Origin: Polynucleobacter sp. JS-Polo-80-F4
Lineage (GTDB): Bacteria > Pseudomonadota > Gammaproteobacteria > Burkholderiales > Burkholderiaceae
DNA: 64,000 nt
NCBI RefSeq assembly: GCF_018881965.1
Contig: NZ_JACVPI010000001.1
Location: forward strand, 1,370,018-1,434,017
Direction of reading: 5' to 3'
Shown piece by piece: positions 52,844-61,369 of this stretch. The notes under the pieces are model-generated. The model was not told the DNA's origin and did no database searches. It saw nothing but the letters and a program-made list of their open reading frames with translations. Position 1 is the first letter of the stretch. Every line of letters begins with the position of its first letter. The translations under genes and the position numbers were made by a program.

Positions 52844-53644
52844 TTATTTATTGCTGATAGATGGGCTGCTTGCATCCATCTGTTGAGTTAAGTTAGCTTT
52901 TAATGCCACTAAGTTTCTAGCTTCAATGCGGATAATTCCGCCCCTGGGACTATCAATGTCAGCGATTAAAAAGAAGGACACTGAGATGACGAATGGGAAG
53001 ATCATGAATAGACCGACATTCTTCTCAAAATTACGAGCACCAAATCCAACTAGGAGGTTAGCGCAGATGGCGATCGCTGCCATTAAGGCCCAAGCGGTCA
53101 AGGGAATGCGATTCCACCATGCTGCTTGAACATAACCCTGAGAATTCAGAACATCATTCATGCCAGAAGTAACTAGCGCCATGACGGGCGTGTCTTTCGT
53201 TTTAACGGCCGGTAGAATTTCATTCCAAAGGGCAGTTTGCAGCTGATCTGTTTTATTGCGAATCTCTTGAATTTTTTCCGGAGTCTGCTTTGAATAAAAC
53301 AAAATACGTTGATCTGTATATTGCATGAGTAATACTTTTGTGGCCGCAGATGCCTTAGGGGGTAGTAGATCTGCCCTCAAGAATTCAGTGCCGATGGCAT
53401 TTGCTTCACCCTCCTCAAATATCTCTCGCTGATCATGGCGATCAATAGCCATTGAGAAGGTAAACCCGATAATCAAGGCCAACAAGGTTAGGGTGGCAGT
53501 CTGAATGATGCCCAGGTCTGCAGAGGTCTCGGTATCTTTAGTGCGGTAACGGCTCAGTACGTCATGCCCAAACCAAACTGAGAACGCAAAGACTAGGAAT
53601 GAGATTCCAAAAACGGCAAGAGGGTAATTTAAGAGATGAAAAAT
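52844..53644 (-). CDS. DUF4239 (bestrophin-like) membrane protein, probable ATT start
   Basis: The 266-codon frame has family features: a first helix (YPLAVFGISFLVFAFSVW), then LGIIQTATLTLLALIIGFTFSMAIDRHDQ with EANAIGTEFLRADLLP, and two C-terminal helices. The only usual start codon is a TTG at 53485 inside the second helix, which would delete the first. The frame stays open back to ATT at 53644, where family members begin, with AGGAA 8 bases ahead. ATT directly follows the lldD stop in the same frame. Start by ATT or stop read-through are both possible. Function unknown. Confidence 0.72.
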   Translation of the reverse strand: MFHLLNYPLAVFGISFLVFAFSVWFGHDVLSRYRTKDTETSADLGIIQTATLTLLALIIGFTFSMAIDRHDQREIFEEGEANAIGTEFLRADLLPPKASAATKVLLMQYTDQRILFYSKQTPEKIQEIRNKTDQLQTALWNEILPAVKTKDTPVMALVTSGMNDVLNSQGYVQAAWWNRIPLTAWALMAAIAICANLLVGFGARNFEKNVGLFMIFPFVISVSFFLIADIDSPRGGIIRIEARNLVALKANLTQQMDASSPSISNK

Positions 53645-54790
53645 TTAAAAGGTTCCTGGATACAAAATATCTTTAGTCACATTCTGGATATCGCGATGGC
53701 CTGTAAATGCCATAGTGATATCTAGCTCATTGTGAATCAGCTCGAGACACTTAGTGACACCAGCCTCACCCATAGCGCCTAAGCCATAAAGGAATGGACG
53801 ACCAATCATCGTACCGCGTGCACCAAGGGCCCATGCCTTGAGAACATCCTGCCCTGAACGAATACCGCCGTCCATCCAAACTTCAATGTCCTTGCCAACG
53901 GCATCCACAATTCCAGGTAAAGCTCGAATGCTAGAGATGGCACCATCTAATTGGCGACCGCCGTGGTTGGAGACAATCAATGCGTCAGCGCCTGAGTTTG
54001 CGGCTAAGCGAGCGTCTTCTTCATCTAGGATTCCTTTGATGATCAGCTTTCCGCCCCAAAGTTTTTTGATCCACTCCACATCACCCCAATTAAGGCCTGG
54101 ATCAAACTGCTCTGCAGTCCAAGAGGATAGGGAAGACATGTTGCCTACGCCGGTAGCGTGCCCAACAATATTGCGAAATGTTCTACGCGGCGTCATTGCC
54201 ATACCCAAACACCAGCGTGGCTTGGTTGCCATATTGATCATATTGGCAATGGTTAGTTTAGGAGGTGCCGAAAGACCGTTTTTTAAATCCTTGTGTCGTT
54301 GACCTAGGATTTGTAAATCTAATGTGAGTACTAGCGCAGAACATTTGGCTGCCTTAGCGCGTTCGATCAAGCGCTCAATAAAGCCGCGATCTTTCATAAC
54401 ATACAGTTGAAACCAAAATGGTTTTGTAGTGCGCTCCGCCACATCTTCAATTGAGCAAATGCTCATGGTAGATAAACAGAACGGCACGCCAAACTTTTCA
54501 GCAGCCTTGGCTGCCAAAATTTCACCATCAGCATGCTGCATTCCAGTCAGACCAGTAGGAGCGAGCGCAACTGGCATAGCCACTTCTTGGCCAACCATAG
54601 TGGTCTTGGTGGTGCGGTTGGTCATGTTGACCGCTACACGCTGGCGAAGCTTGATCTTTTGAAAATCGGATTCATTGGCGCGATAAGTTGACTCAGTCCA
54701 TGATCCGGAGTCAGCATAGTCATAGAACATCTTGGGGGTGCGTTTTTGATGGAGGACCCGCAAGTCTTCTATATTGGTAATGATTGCCAC
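53645..54790 (-). CDS. lldD: FMN-dependent alpha-hydroxy acid (L-lactate) dehydrogenase
   Basis: A 381-residue flavoprotein with LAPTGLTGMQHADGE, LQLYV-type FWFQLYVMKD, TLDLQILGQRHKDLKNG, KGILDEEDA and the catalytic His-Gly-Gly in SNHGGRQLDGA. It matches membrane-linked L-lactate dehydrogenase (LldD), though other 2-hydroxy acids are possible. Length fits. Two further genes follow on the same strand, the first in frame right after its stop. A 15-base palindrome lies upstream at 54830. Confidence 0.92.
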   Translation of the reverse strand: MAIITNIEDLRVLHQKRTPKMFYDYADSGSWTESTYRANESDFQKIKLRQRVAVNMTNRTTKTTMVGQEVAMPVALAPTGLTGMQHADGEILAAKAAEKFGVPFCLSTMSICSIEDVAERTTKPFWFQLYVMKDRGFIERLIERAKAAKCSALVLTLDLQILGQRHKDLKNGLSAPPKLTIANMINMATKPRWCLGMAMTPRRTFRNIVGHATGVGNMSSLSSWTAEQFDPGLNWGDVEWIKKLWGGKLIIKGILDEEDARLAANSGADALIVSNHGGRQLDGAISSIRALPGIVDAVGKDIEVWMDGGIRSGQDVLKAWALGARGTMIGRPFLYGLGAMGEAGVTKCLELIHNELDITMAFTGHRDIQNVTKDILYPGTF

Positions 54791-54829
54791 AATGTTTCCT
54801 TCTATTTAATGCTATTTTGTTGAAGCAAA

Positions 54830-54844
54830 AGCTTAATTTAAGCT
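54830..54844. promoter_or_regulatory. Perfect palindrome upstream of lldD
   Basis: AGCTTAA-T-TTAAGCT lies 40 bases ahead of the lldD ATG on the minus strand. Such a site suits a dimeric regulator, but it does not match the LldR consensus that I know, and short AT-rich palindromes also arise by chance. Confidence 0.35.
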
Positions 54845-54936
54845 CTATCTTAGCAATACCGGGGATTTGTTTCTACAATGCTAGGGTATCCCTTGCTTTG
54901 AGACCTCAAATAACTACTTCCCCAATAAGCCCCTGA

Positions 54937-55839
54937 ATGTATCAGCTGAATTTATCCACGATTTTCTCCTTGCTCACGGCTACGGCCTTGTGGGCGGGTA
55001 ACGCAATTGCAGGGCGCGTATTGGTGGGTAGCATCTCTCCGATTACCTTAAGTGCCGTGCGTTGGGGATTGGCCGCTTTGTTATTGCTTCCTTTGGGTTG
55101 GCGTGTCTTTATGCCGGGAAGTGCCTTATGGCAAAACAAGAAGCGTTTTCTACTCTTGGGTTTATTTGGAGTTGGTAGCTACAACGTGCTGCTCTATCTC
55201 GCACTCCAAACCTCTACTGCTATTAATGTCACCTTGATTGGTGCCAGTATGCCGATTTGGATGTTATTTATTGGAGCGGTGTTTTATCAGGTAAAGCCAA
55301 GCATCTTGCAAATGATTGGGGCAGTAGTGAGCTTGCTAGGTGTTGGCATTGTGCTCACGCGAGGAGATCTGGCAGCCTTGCTGTCGATGGAGATGGTAGT
55401 AGGCGATCTTTTAATTATGTTGGCCACAATCTTGTGGGCTTTTTATAGTTGGATGTTAAGTCGTCCAGGTTCTAGTACGGAACGTCAATGGCCGTGGGCT
55501 GAATTTTTAATGGCGCAAGTAACAGTAGGTCTCTTGTGGACAGGTTTTTTTGACGGCTTTGAAATTGCTGCTGGACATGCCTTTTTGGATCTCAATTGGT
55601 GGACCGCATCTTTAATTATCTTTGTTGCAATTGGCCCCTCGCTCATCGCTTATCGTTGCTGGGGTTTAGGTGTGAACGGAGCGGGCCCTACGGTTGCTGC
55701 CTTTTTTGCTAATTTCATTCCCCTGTTTACTGCGCTTTTATCGGCCGCCATGCTGGGTGAGCCGCCACAACTATTTCATGGCATTGCCTTTACTCTGATT
55801 GTTGCGGGCATTGTGATCTCCTCCAAAAAGGGAGGGTGA
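54937..55839 (+). CDS. DMT superfamily (EamA) transporter
   Basis: The 300-residue protein has ten hydrophobic helices in two EamA repeats, with TALWAGNAIAGRVLVG at the N-terminus and a second repeat from about residue 150 (LIMLATILWAFYSWML). EamA exporters move amino acids, metabolites or drugs across the inner membrane. It is divergent from lldD across about 145 bases. Substrate unknown. Confidence 0.88.
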   Translation: MYQLNLSTIFSLLTATALWAGNAIAGRVLVGSISPITLSAVRWGLAALLLLPLGWRVFMPGSALWQNKKRFLLLGLFGVGSYNVLLYLALQTSTAINVTLIGASMPIWMLFIGAVFYQVKPSILQMIGAVVSLLGVGIVLTRGDLAALLSMEMVVGDLLIMLATILWAFYSWMLSRPGSSTERQWPWAEFLMAQVTVGLLWTGFFDGFEIAAGHAFLDLNWWTASLIIFVAIGPSLIAYRCWGLGVNGAGPTVAAFFANFIPLFTALLSAAMLGEPPQLFHGIAFTLIVAGIVISSKKGG

Positions 55840-55843
55840 CACG

Positions 55844-55870
55844 TTAAAACAGGCAAAAATGCCGTTTTAA
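55844..55870 (+). terminator. Hairpin downstream of the EamA gene
   Basis: Arms TTAAAAC / GTTTTAA with inner GGC / GCC enclose an A-rich loop just after the EamA stop. No proper T-run follows on the plus strand, so termination would be weak. A second short palindrome, GGTCTTAAGACC (55881-55892) followed by A7, lies next to it. Confidence 0.4.
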
Positions 55871-55954
55871 AGGGGGTTTTGGTCTTAAGACCCCAAAAAA
55901 AGTCTTAAATCGGTATCATTTAGGGCTAATCACTGAAATCCCTAGGAAATTACT

Positions 55955-57103
55955 ATGCCAGGCTTACTTCCCAATGTTGATCCAGACGGATTATTAGAGT
56001 TCTCGGTCGTATACACCGACCGCTCTTTAAATCACATGTCTGAAGAGTTCAAACGCGTAATGGTTGATATTTCTAGCGTTCTTAAGGACGCTTACAACGC
56101 CAGCTCTGCAGTTATCGTTCCTGGGAGTGGTACTTTTGGTATGGAAGCAGTTGCCCGCCAATTTGCCACCAATAAGAAATGCCTGGTATTGCGTAATGGC
56201 TGGTTTAGCTATCGCTGGACACAAATCTTTGACATGGATAGTTCATTCAAAGATATCTCTATTTTAAAAGGTCGACAAGTAGACAACTCTGCTCAAGGCG
56301 CTTTTGAGCCTGCTCCGATTGAAGAGGTAGTTGCTTTTATTAAGAAGGAAAAGCCTGCGGTTGTTTTTGCACCGCATGTTGAAACTTCTGCGGGAATCAT
56401 CCTTCCCGATGATTACATCAAGGCTGTTGGCGAAGCAGTCCGCTCTGTTGATGGCATCTTTGTATTGGACTGCATTGCCTCTGGTGCAATGTGGGTTGAT
56501 ATGAAGGCGTGTAATGTTGATGTATTGATTTCAGCGCCACAAAAAGGCTGGAGCAGTTCACCATGTTGCGCCTTAATTGCGTTGGGTGAAAGAGGTCGTG
56601 AACGTATTGACTCTACTCAAAGCACTAGCTTCTCGATGGATCTGAAAAAATGGTTACAGATCATGGAGGCTTATGAAAAGGGCGGTCATGTGTATCACAC
56701 CACCATGCCTACTGATGCCTTAAAGATTTTGCGCAATGTGATGAAAGAAACTCAAGCCCTTGGCTTTGCAGCACTGAAAGCTAAGCAGATTGAGCTGGGC
56801 ACCAAGGTCCGCGAACTCTTGGTCTCTAAAGGTTACCCATCTGTGGCGGTTAAAGGTTATCAATCTCCAGGCGTCATAGTGAGCTTCACTAAAGATCCGG
56901 ATATTCAATCCGGCAAGAAGTTCATTGCTCTTGGTTTACAAACTGCTGCAGGCGTTCCTTTGCAGTGCGACGAGCGCTCTGATTTCCGTACGTTCCGCCT
57001 GGGATTGTTTGGTTTGGAAAAGTTAACGCATGTTGATCGCACCGTTGGACATCTCGCAACCGCATTAGAAAAGATTACTGAGGCTGAAGCGCAGCCTGCT
57101 TAA
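55955..57103 (+). CDS. Class V PLP-dependent aminotransferase (alanine-glyoxylate/serine-pyruvate type)
   Basis: The 382-residue protein has the class V aminotransferase pattern: VPGSGTFGMEAVARQ near residue 60, HVETSAGI near 145, FVLDCIASGAMW with the PLP-binding Asp, and the Schiff-base Lys in SAPQKGWSS. AGGAAA lies ahead of the ATG. Alanine, serine or phosphonate-derived amines are possible donors; neighbours do not decide. A strong palindromic terminator follows. Confidence 0.88.
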   Translation: MPGLLPNVDPDGLLEFSVVYTDRSLNHMSEEFKRVMVDISSVLKDAYNASSAVIVPGSGTFGMEAVARQFATNKKCLVLRNGWFSYRWTQIFDMDSSFKDISILKGRQVDNSAQGAFEPAPIEEVVAFIKKEKPAVVFAPHVETSAGIILPDDYIKAVGEAVRSVDGIFVLDCIASGAMWVDMKACNVDVLISAPQKGWSSSPCCALIALGERGRERIDSTQSTSFSMDLKKWLQIMEAYEKGGHVYHTTMPTDALKILRNVMKETQALGFAALKAKQIELGTKVRELLVSKGYPSVAVKGYQSPGVIVSFTKDPDIQSGKKFIALGLQTAAGVPLQCDERSDFRTFRLGLFGLEKLTHVDRTVGHLATALEKITEAEAQPA

Positions 57104-57128
57104 TCAACTCAAGTAGTTCTGAGTTAAA

Positions 57129-57158
57129 AATAAAGGCCATCAATTGATGGCCTTTATT
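57129..57158. terminator. Perfect 30-base palindromic bidirectional terminator
   Basis: AATAAAGGCCATCAA is followed immediately by its exact reverse complement. GC-rich core arms end in T-rich/A-rich flanks on both sides, so it can stop transcription from the aminotransferase gene (plus) and from the heme-binding gene (minus) that converge here. Confidence 0.85.
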
Positions 57159-57193
57159 ACATCAAGCGACATAAATTGATGCTTACTGGAGGC

Positions 57194-57823
57194 TTATCTA
57201 GCCAATGGATTGGGAGTGGCTTCACCAATCTTGTGGAGCACATTGTTATCTACGTGATGAAACAACTCCGCCTGATCTTTAATCTTCATGACAGTGTCTT
57301 GCTCATAAGACCAAGTGTCATCATCGTTAATAGAAACCTGAATACGAAACTCAACCGTTCTGAATGCGTAATTTAAGAATGGGTTAGATGAGATGCCGGC
57401 GCAAGGATCATTCTCCTTTGCGTGCAGCTCAAATTGTTTTGCATCCGGCGCCGCTTTTCCACTTGCCATCGTAATCATGCCGCGTGGTATGGAGAGTGTA
57501 TGGATCACGCTACCAGTCGCAGGCTCCCATAACCAATAGCCCACTTGATCGTGATAGGTCTTTACTTGATCGGGCTTAGTAATGTGGGTGTGATATCTCA
57601 GGCCATAAAACAGTTGCGGCCCATTGGTCTGAGGGTCAATTGGCTGAAGCTCAATGCGTTCCACATAGGCTTGCTTCTTGGGCCCCTCTGCCTTGGGTTT
57701 GACGTCCAAGCCACGGATACCTTCCCAGATTCCGGCCATACCTGTCAAGGGGCCGAGCTGTTCTAGAGTGTTAACGGAATACCCTTGAGGTTCGGTAAAG
57801 ATGTCACTCGGGAATTCACTCAT
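57194..57823 (-). CDS. FABP-like (nitrobindin/THAP4-type) heme-binding beta-barrel protein
   Basis: The 209-residue protein carries LGPLTGMAGIWEGIRGLDV, LFYGLRYHTHI, YHDQVGYWLWEP, VIHTLSIPRG and FRTVEFRI, typical of the heme-binding beta-barrel family that includes nitrobindin. No signal peptide is present, so it is cytoplasmic. ATG 57823 has AAAAGG 6 bases ahead; a TTG at 57829 is less likely. A role in NO or heme handling is possible but untested. Confidence 0.82.
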   Translation of the reverse strand: MSEFPSDIFTEPQGYSVNTLEQLGPLTGMAGIWEGIRGLDVKPKAEGPKKQAYVERIELQPIDPQTNGPQLFYGLRYHTHITKPDQVKTYHDQVGYWLWEPATGSVIHTLSIPRGMITMASGKAAPDAKQFELHAKENDPCAGISSNPFLNYAFRTVEFRIQVSINDDDTWSYEQDTVMKIKDQAELFHHVDNNVLHKIGEATPNPLAR

Positions 57824-57904
57824 AACCAACCTTTTAAAAATGAAGCATTAATATCAAATTTTTGAGTATTATCAAATTATCCACAAACTTTCTTGGAGAA
57901 TCAC

Positions 57905-58183
57905 ATGATTTCACGTATTGCGCGCCTGAGCCTAGCCTCCCTTGTTTCTGCTGCTATCGGGATTACTCCAATTTCTGTGATGGCTGCTGACCCAGCTCCC
58001 GCAACAGCTCCAGCTGCTGCACCAGCTGCGGCTCCAATCGCTGTGCCTGCTTCAACTCCAGCTGAGAAATCTGCTGATAAGAAGGCGAAGAAAAAAGCAA
58101 AGAAAGAAAAGAAGGCTGAGAAAAAATCAAAAAAGAAATCTAAAAAGAAAGCCAAGGCAGCTGCCGACGCCGCAGCTCAGTAA
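57905..58183 (+). CDS. Exported Ala/Pro- and Lys-rich low-complexity protein
   Basis: A 92-residue protein: a Sec signal (to about VMAAD, residue 29), an Ala/Pro-rich spacer, then a Lys-rich tail with repeats of KKAKKK and KKSKKKSKKKAK. The tail resembles histone H1-like proteins but the signal peptide points outside the cytoplasm. GGAG lies 6 bases ahead of ATG 57905; an earlier in-frame ATG overlaps that site. It could bind acidic polymers of the envelope. Function unknown. Confidence 0.72.
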   Translation: MISRIARLSLASLVSAAIGITPISVMAADPAPATAPAAAPAAAPIAVPASTPAEKSADKKAKKKAKKEKKAEKKSKKKSKKKAKAAADAAAQ

Positions 58184-58201
58184 GATAGATAAACGTCCCT
58201 C

Positions 58202-59179
58202 TTAATTGAGGGGTTCTGCACCATCAAAGTCATCAGATCTTTTTGTGTCTGGTGACTTTTTTGTTGGGGCATCATTGCGAACTAGTAGCCACATCGCTGC
58301 AATAACCAAAGTCATGCCGCTAATTTGCGTCCATGTAATAGGTTCTGACAACACTAAGTACCCCATGAAGATGGTTGATACGGGGCCCAGTATTCCTGCT
58401 TGAGCTACCAGTGGTGAGCCAATGCGATTAATGGCAATCATGATGAGTAGCATTGGAATGACAGTGCACAAACTTGCATTCAGAAGGCTAAACCAATAGA
58501 TCTGCGGTACTTGTTCAAAAATAGCCGATGGATTATGAATGGTTGACTGCGTAATGCTCAAAATAGCAGAAGCTGAGCTGGCATAGACAACCAAACGTAC
58601 GCTACCGATACGTTTCACCATCTCGCCAGCACCAATCATGTAGGCCGCATAGGAGCAGGCGCTTCCAAATACGAGAGCCATCCCTAGCCAGGCACTTATT
58701 CCAGTAGAGCTCGCATCTTGAATAAAGACAATAAAAACCCCGATGTAGCCAACGACTAGCGCGTACCACTGTAAGCGGGAGATAGGTTTCTTTAAAACAA
58801 AATAAGAGATCACCAAAACAATTGTCGGTGTGAGATACAAAACAATTCGCTCAAGACCAACCGAGATGTATTGAAGTCCTAAGAAGTCGATGTAGCTTGA
58901 TAGGAAGTACCCTAAAAAGCCAAGGAAAAATAATTTACTGCGATCGAGCCAAGTAATGGGGCTCATTTTTTTGCGGCGGGATTCCCACCAGAAGATTCCC
59001 CAAAACAAGGGCAGGGCCATCAGCATGCGCAAGGCCAAAAGTGTTTCTGCGTTCGCTCCGTACCCAAATGCAAGCTTCACTAAAATGGCTTTTCCAGAGA
59101 AAAGCATAGAGCCTACCCCGGCCATCAAAATGCCATAGAGGTAGCGTCGATGATGGTGGGCTGCGCTTACGGAATGCAT
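58202..59179 (-). CDS. DMT superfamily (EamA) transporter
   Basis: A 325-residue membrane protein with ten hydrophobic helices in two EamA repeats, beginning YGILMAGVGSMLFSGKAILVKLAFGYG. It is only distantly like the EamA protein encoded at 54937-55839, so it is not a recent duplicate. nnrD lies 7 bases upstream on the same strand. Substrate unknown. Confidence 0.87.
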   Translation of the reverse strand: MHSVSAAHHHRRYLYGILMAGVGSMLFSGKAILVKLAFGYGANAETLLALRMLMALPLFWGIFWWESRRKKMSPITWLDRSKLFFLGFLGYFLSSYIDFLGLQYISVGLERIVLYLTPTIVLVISYFVLKKPISRLQWYALVVGYIGVFIVFIQDASSTGISAWLGMALVFGSACSYAAYMIGAGEMVKRIGSVRLVVYASSASAILSITQSTIHNPSAIFEQVPQIYWFSLLNASLCTVIPMLLIMIAINRIGSPLVAQAGILGPVSTIFMGYLVLSEPITWTQISGMTLVIAAMWLLVRNDAPTKKSPDTKRSDDFDGAEPLN

Positions 59180-59185
59180 ACCGAT

Positions 59186-60067
59186 TTATAACAGTTTATT
59201 GAGGAGCGCCCGCATTTCTAAAATGGTCTCAGAAGGGGTTAGGCCAATAGGGCCAACTCCTTTGCCCACTAGGCTATCTGCAGCTTTGGCATGGAGCTCA
59301 ACCGCAATCCCAGTGGCTTGCCATAGATCTAGCTTGTGGCGTATGCCTTGGCCGGCAATAGCAGCAATACTTCCAGTCAAAATATCTCCCATGCCGCCAG
59401 TGCCCATTCCGGGATTGCCTGCAAGGCATTGAACAGGTGAATGATGTGGTGAGGCAATGAGGGTGTGCTGCCCCTTGAGAACCACAATCGATTGCGTGAG
59501 CTCAATGAGTCCTTGTATTCCATCTACGCGATTGGCTTGAACTATTTCTGTCGTGGTCTTTAACAGCTTGGCTGCTTCGCCGGGATGAGGGGTTAGAACG
59601 GTAAGTCCTGGAAAATCAGCGTTATGTTTCTGTAAGCTGCTCAATAACTCCTTGGAATCTCCAATCAAATTGAGTGCATCTGCATCAATTACCATGGGAA
59701 TGTTTGGGTATGAAAGTGAAGCGTGCAAGCATTGTCGCGCAAAGGTAGATTTGCCAAGGCCTGGACCTATGGCAATGACGTCAGGCTTTGAGGTAATGAG
59801 CGTTTCATGAATATTTTCGGTAGCAAGGCGAATCATCAACTCCGGTTGATTGGCGTCAGCATGCGCTGATGCAGGGTCAAGCATTTCTAGGATGGTCCAA
59901 CCAGCCCCTAGGTGTAAGCAAGCATTCCCCGCCAAAATAAGAGCACCGGCCATGCCTGGTGCACCACCTATTAAGACGACTTTGCCAGCATTGCCTTTAT
60001 GTTCTGCTGGCTCACGTTTTAGGCGCGCAGCGAGAGCAAGACTGTTGAGTGGGTTGAGGGGAGTCAT
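59186..60067 (-). CDS. nnrD: ADP-dependent NAD(P)H-hydrate dehydratase
   Basis: The 293-residue protein is the carbohydrate-kinase-like C-terminal domain of the YjeF family: VLIGGAPGMAGALILAGNA, IGPGLGKS, HPGEAAKLL and NPGMGTGGMGDILTG with the catalytic Asp. It repairs damaged NADHX/NADPHX. The epimerase half (NnrE), which is fused in many bacteria, is not attached and is not elsewhere in this window. Confidence 0.92.
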   Translation of the reverse strand: MTPLNPLNSLALAARLKREPAEHKGNAGKVVLIGGAPGMAGALILAGNACLHLGAGWTILEMLDPASAHADANQPELMIRLATENIHETLITSKPDVIAIGPGLGKSTFARQCLHASLSYPNIPMVIDADALNLIGDSKELLSSLQKHNADFPGLTVLTPHPGEAAKLLKTTTEIVQANRVDGIQGLIELTQSIVVLKGQHTLIASPHHSPVQCLAGNPGMGTGGMGDILTGSIAAIAGQGIRHKLDLWQATGIAVELHAKAADSLVGKGVGPIGLTPSETILEMRALLNKLL

Positions 60068-60117
60068 AAGTACAGTATCGTACTAAATTGAGTGCCAACC
60101 CACTAATCTATGTGAAT

Positions 60118-60936
60118 TTATTCGGCTACTTTTGCGCCTTGGATATTGTGTCGTTTCATGGCTTCAGCAATAAATCCAGATTGCTTTAATTCTGTGATGA
60201 CATTGCTCAAATAAACATTTGTACTTTCGTAGTTAGGTCTAGCCTTCGGAATACCAATCGCTTGATTGATCACCATGAAACGTCCAGGAAGCATCCGCAG
60301 TCCTTCATAGCGCTTTGCATCACTTTCTAACTGTTGCTTTACGCCGGCCGCCACGTTGCCTTTGCCAGACATAAAGTCATCAATGACGGTTTGCGAGCTT
60401 ACTGAACGTAATAGGGTGGCATTTTTAATCTCGCGCGTTAGATAAAGATCGTAGGCGCTTCCTTTGCCAACCACAATTTCATTGCCCGCAATATCTACCT
60501 CATCATTTCTTTTGAGGGGCGAGTTGGCTTTCGCCATATAAGCCCCTTCAATTTGTATGTATGCCGGTGTATAGCTAATATCGGCGCCTCGAACGGGATC
60601 AATTGCCACAAATACTAAGTCGATATCTCCTGTCTTCACTGCATCCACCGTTGCACTCGCAGTCTTAAATGGAATCAGTTGCACCGGCATTGAAATGCGT
60701 TTACCAATTTCATTGGCTATATCAATCGTCACACCATACACATTTTTTGAAGTGGAGTCTTCACTTGCAAGAATCGGATTTCCTAAATTAATGCCGACAC
60801 GCAGAGTGCTGGTTGGCGCAAAAGAGGAAAGTGATTTTGAGTCTATAGTTTTCATAGCAGGAGATGACTGGCTATTAGCCAATTGAGGTAAACAGAGAAG
60901 TGCAAAAGATATGACTAGTGAAGAAATTGGTTTCAT
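60118..60936 (-). CDS. Extracellular solute-binding protein (family 3)
   Basis: A 272-residue periplasmic protein with a Sec signal (MKPISSLVISFALLCLPQLANS) and a type II binding-protein fold (LRVGINLGNPIL, IDIANEIGKRISMPVQLIPF, GDIDLVFVAIDPVRG). Such proteins bind polar amino acids for ABC import. No permease or ATPase gene is adjacent, so it may be an orphan. ATG 60936 is preferred to the TTG directly before it. Confidence 0.85.
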   Translation of the reverse strand: MKPISSLVISFALLCLPQLANSQSSPAMKTIDSKSLSSFAPTSTLRVGINLGNPILASEDSTSKNVYGVTIDIANEIGKRISMPVQLIPFKTASATVDAVKTGDIDLVFVAIDPVRGADISYTPAYIQIEGAYMAKANSPLKRNDEVDIAGNEIVVGKGSAYDLYLTREIKNATLLRSVSSQTVIDDFMSGKGNVAAGVKQQLESDAKRYEGLRMLPGRFMVINQAIGIPKARPNYESTNVYLSNVITELKQSGFIAEAMKRHNIQGAKVAE

Positions 60937-60953
60937 CAAAATATGGGGATAAA

Positions 60954-60980
60954 AAAACCGCGGAAGACCGCGGTTTTATA
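60954..60980 (-). terminator. Intrinsic terminator of the small membrane-anchored protein gene
   Basis: Read on the minus strand, arms AAAACCGCGG / CCGCGGTTTT enclose a 4-base loop and are followed by a T-run. It lies between the end of the gene at 60995 and the start of the solute-binding protein gene at 60936, so the latter must have its own promoter. Confidence 0.86.
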
Positions 60981-60994
60981 TGCAAAAGAAGAAA

Positions 60995-61204
60995 TTACTT
61001 CTTAGCGTCAGCCGCAGGAGCAGCAGCTGGAGCTACTGGAGCTGCTGGAGCTGCTGGAGCATCTTTCTTAGCTTCTTCCATGTGCGCAGCTTCTGCACCA
61101 TGCTTTTCGCCACCCATGTCAATGTCGCCATCGCCTTTGAGGAGTAAGTAGGCTGTGGCACCAACTAATACTAGTACCATGATGATGATTGAACGGTTGC
61201 TCAT
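60995..61204 (-). CDS. Small membrane-anchored Ala/Pro-tailed protein
   Basis: A 69-residue protein: one N-terminal transmembrane helix (SIIIMVLVLVGATAYLLL), a short acidic/His segment (GGEKHGAEAAHMEEAKK) and an APAAPVAPAA tail. It is probably exported or anchored with the tail outside. The tail is encoded by a 9-base tandem repeat. A strong terminator follows. No family recognised. Confidence 0.74.
   Translation of the reverse strand: MSNRSIIIMVLVLVGATAYLLLKGDGDIDMGGEKHGAEAAHMEEAKKDAPAAPAAPVAPAAAPAADAKK
61027..61060 (-). repeat. Tandem 9-base repeat coding an Ala/Pro tail
   Basis: On the plus strand CTGGAGCTR is repeated almost four times in a row. On the minus strand it codes Pro-Ala-Ala units in the tail of the membrane-anchored protein. 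The repeat unit is a multiple of three, so copy-number change would alter tail length without a frameshift. Confidence 0.72.
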
Positions 61205-61369
61205 TGCTTTTCCTTCGGTTTAGTTGAAATTACGCCAATATTAACTCGGGATAGGCCCTGGGTAAATCCCAACAATCCCTAGAGTCGCATATCTTTGGCC
61301 TAACTAGGTATTAACACTAATTTAGGGCACGAGTTAAGATGACCTCATATTCACCAAGAGGGTTGCAAT

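Noticed and set aside
61241..61337. TTAACTCG / CGAGTTAA inverted repeat 81 bases apart in the intergenic region before the LOG gene
   Set aside because: Short arms with a long gap can occur by chance; no other support for a loop or mobile element end.
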